Shown: positions 35,145 through 36,353 of the stretch, piece by piece
Layout of the letters: the number at the start of each line of letters is the position of its first letter
Numbering within the stretch: the stretch's first letter is position 1
Program-made: the position numbers and the translations under genes
The notes under the pieces: generated by a model
The model's database searches: none
Seen by the model: the letters and a program-made list of their open reading frames with translations, nothing else
Told to the model about the DNA's origin: nothing
DNA from: Nitrospiraceae bacterium
GTDB taxonomy: Bacteria; Nitrospirota; Nitrospiria; Nitrospirales; Nitrospiraceae
DNA: 36,353 nucleotides
Assembly (NCBI GenBank): GCA_005799365.1
Contig: SYGV01000142.1
Span: 1-36,353, forward strand
Direction: 5' to 3'

Positions 35145-35384
35145 ATGGACAGCCGAGAAAAAGCCTGGCATGGGCTGCGCGCTGCCTCGTTGTCCCTCAT
35201 TCCCGGTTTGGGGCACTTATATCTGGGTGAAAAGCGCGGGTATGCCATTGTGGCCTTTGCGATCGCGCTGTTTCTGATCTCTCGGCTCTTGTGGGCTCCC
35301 GCAGAGCTCCTCTATCTGAGCATGATTGTCTTTTCCGGCGGGGACGCCTATTCCATCGCCAAACGCGGCCACGGCCTGCTGTAA
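35145..35384 (+). CDS. small membrane protein
   Basis: 79 aa, SLIPGLGHLYLGEKRGYAIVAFAIALFLISRLLW; hydrophobic, TM2-like pattern. Confidence 0.7.
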   Translation: MDSREKAWHGLRAASLSLIPGLGHLYLGEKRGYAIVAFAIALFLISRLLWAPAELLYLSMIVFSGGDAYSIAKRGHGLL

Positions 35385-35425
35385 ATTCCCCGCGTTCCGC
35401 TCGCCGGGCTCGACGGAGGTACGCG

Positions 35426-36353
35426 GTGGCCAGACGAGCAGCAACAATTTCCGGCCCGGCCGAGCGGGCCGGCCGCACCCAGTCCCCTCTCCGCATCGCT
35501 TTGCCCGAGCGCAATGCCATGGTCCCGGCATGTCGGATCGTGCGATCTCCGTCTTGTGCTTCCGGTCGGTTTCTGACCGCCGGTCTCCTGGCGCTTGCCT
35601 GCTGGTGGTCGGTCTTGGGGCAAGCTGATGCGGCGGGGAAGGTCCAGGGGCAACTGTCGGTGCGTGATGCGCTGATGGCGCCTGGAAAGCCGGCCCGAAT
35701 CGAGGCCAAGCTGGTTCGGAGCGGTCCGGGACAGCCGGGCCTGGGCGGTGAACCGTTGGAATTGCTGGTTGGAGGAGCCAAGGCCGTCCCGGCCATGACG
35801 GGCGGCGACGGGCGGGCATTCTTTGACGCGACCTGCCGGATGCGTGGGACGTACGTGGTCACCGTCAGAGTGGCCGGCAGTCCGAGAGTCGAAAGTCCGG
35901 AGGCAACCGGCACGCTTGCCTGCTGGGAGCGCCGCCGTCCCATTCTGTTGGTGGATCTTGCGGCGCTGGCCGAAGCGCCCAAGACTCCTTTCGGGATGTC
36001 GCCCGGCCTGTCGCTTCCTGTAGGACACGTGGCGCCGGAACCTATCCCAGAGGCGGCGGCGGAGCTGAAGCGGCTGACCGACTATTTTTATAACGTCATC
36101 TATCTATCCTGGTCGCAATCTGCGGTCCGGCCAAGGGAGTCGGATGCGCGGACTTGGCTGCAGCAGGCGAAATTCCCAACCGGATTGTTGGTGACGGCGA
36201 CGCCCGGGCAGACCGGCTTGAGTGAGGTGCTGGACCGACTGAAAGCCGAAGGGTGGGACAACGTCAAGGTGGGAATCGGGCGGACGAGGGAGTTTGCCGA
36301 GACGTTGGTGGCGCATCGAATCGACACGGTGATCCTGCCTGCCGGCTCCCGCG
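35426..36353 (+). CDS. secreted or membrane-anchored protein, partial at right edge; Ig-like segment then HAD/LNS2-like segment with degenerate motif
   Basis: Open frame from GTG 35426 to the edge: ...FLTAGLLALACWWSVLGQADAAGKVQGQLSVRDALMAPGKPARIEAKL...RRPILLVDLAALAE...AAAELKRLTDYFYNVIYLSWSQ...; not in the ORF track because there is no stop in the window. Confidence 0.65.
   Translation, partial: MARRAATISGPAERAGRTQSPLRIALPERNAMVPACRIVRSPSCASGRFLTAGLLALACWWSVLGQADAAGKVQGQLSVRDALMAPGKPARIEAKLVRSGPGQPGLGGEPLELLVGGAKAVPAMTGGDGRAFFDATCRMRGTYVVTVRVAGSPRVESPEATGTLACWERRRPILLVDLAALAEAPKTPFGMSPGLSLPVGHVAPEPIPEAAAELKRLTDYFYNVIYLSWSQSAVRPRESDARTWLQQAKFPTGLLVTATPGQTGLSEVLDRLKAEGWDNVKVGIGRTREFAETLVAHRIDTVILPAGSR

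Noticed and set aside
1-36353. CRISPR array, tRNA, rRNA, IS element or prophage
   Set aside because: No regular direct repeats with spacers, no recognised tRNA cloverleaf, rRNA, transposase or phage structural ORFs on reading.

Overview
The window reads as a GC-rich bacterial chromosome segment. Gene content (hpnD-type squalene synthase family, class II RNR, DUF507 pair, proS-rseP-dxr-cdsA-uppS block) is compatible with Nitrospirota; that taxonomy is inference from memory, not a database result. It is mostly housekeeping. A minus-strand block has proS (partial), rseP, dxr, cdsA and uppS. Plus-strand tldD and tldE, a dienelactone hydrolase and an uncharacterised gene follow. A mixed middle region has family-4 UDG, hpnD-like, a BtuF-like protein, a HAD phosphatase, a broken class II ribonucleotide reductase, YjbQ and PHP. 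A molybdopterin cluster (moaC, a moaD-moaE fusion, moaA) leads into ureH-like, accD, folC, lptD, trxA, recN, PP2C, an exonuclease, a cyclophilin-like protein, two DUF507 genes, a TPR lipoprotein, bcp and a partial gene at the right edge. I saw no CRISPR array, tRNA, rRNA, prophage or IS element. The most unusual signals are: (1) several families of imperfect palindromes, each built from its own short word, that nearly always start within about 30 nt of a stop codon; (2) a decay zone with nrdJ broken by two frameshifts, an apparent AmmeMemoRadiSam-B N-terminal remnant, a caspase-like C-terminal remnant, and a small secreted repeat protein with an in-frame TGA right after its signal peptide; (3) two fusions, FolB-methyltransferase and MoaD-MoaE with an internal Gly-Gly.
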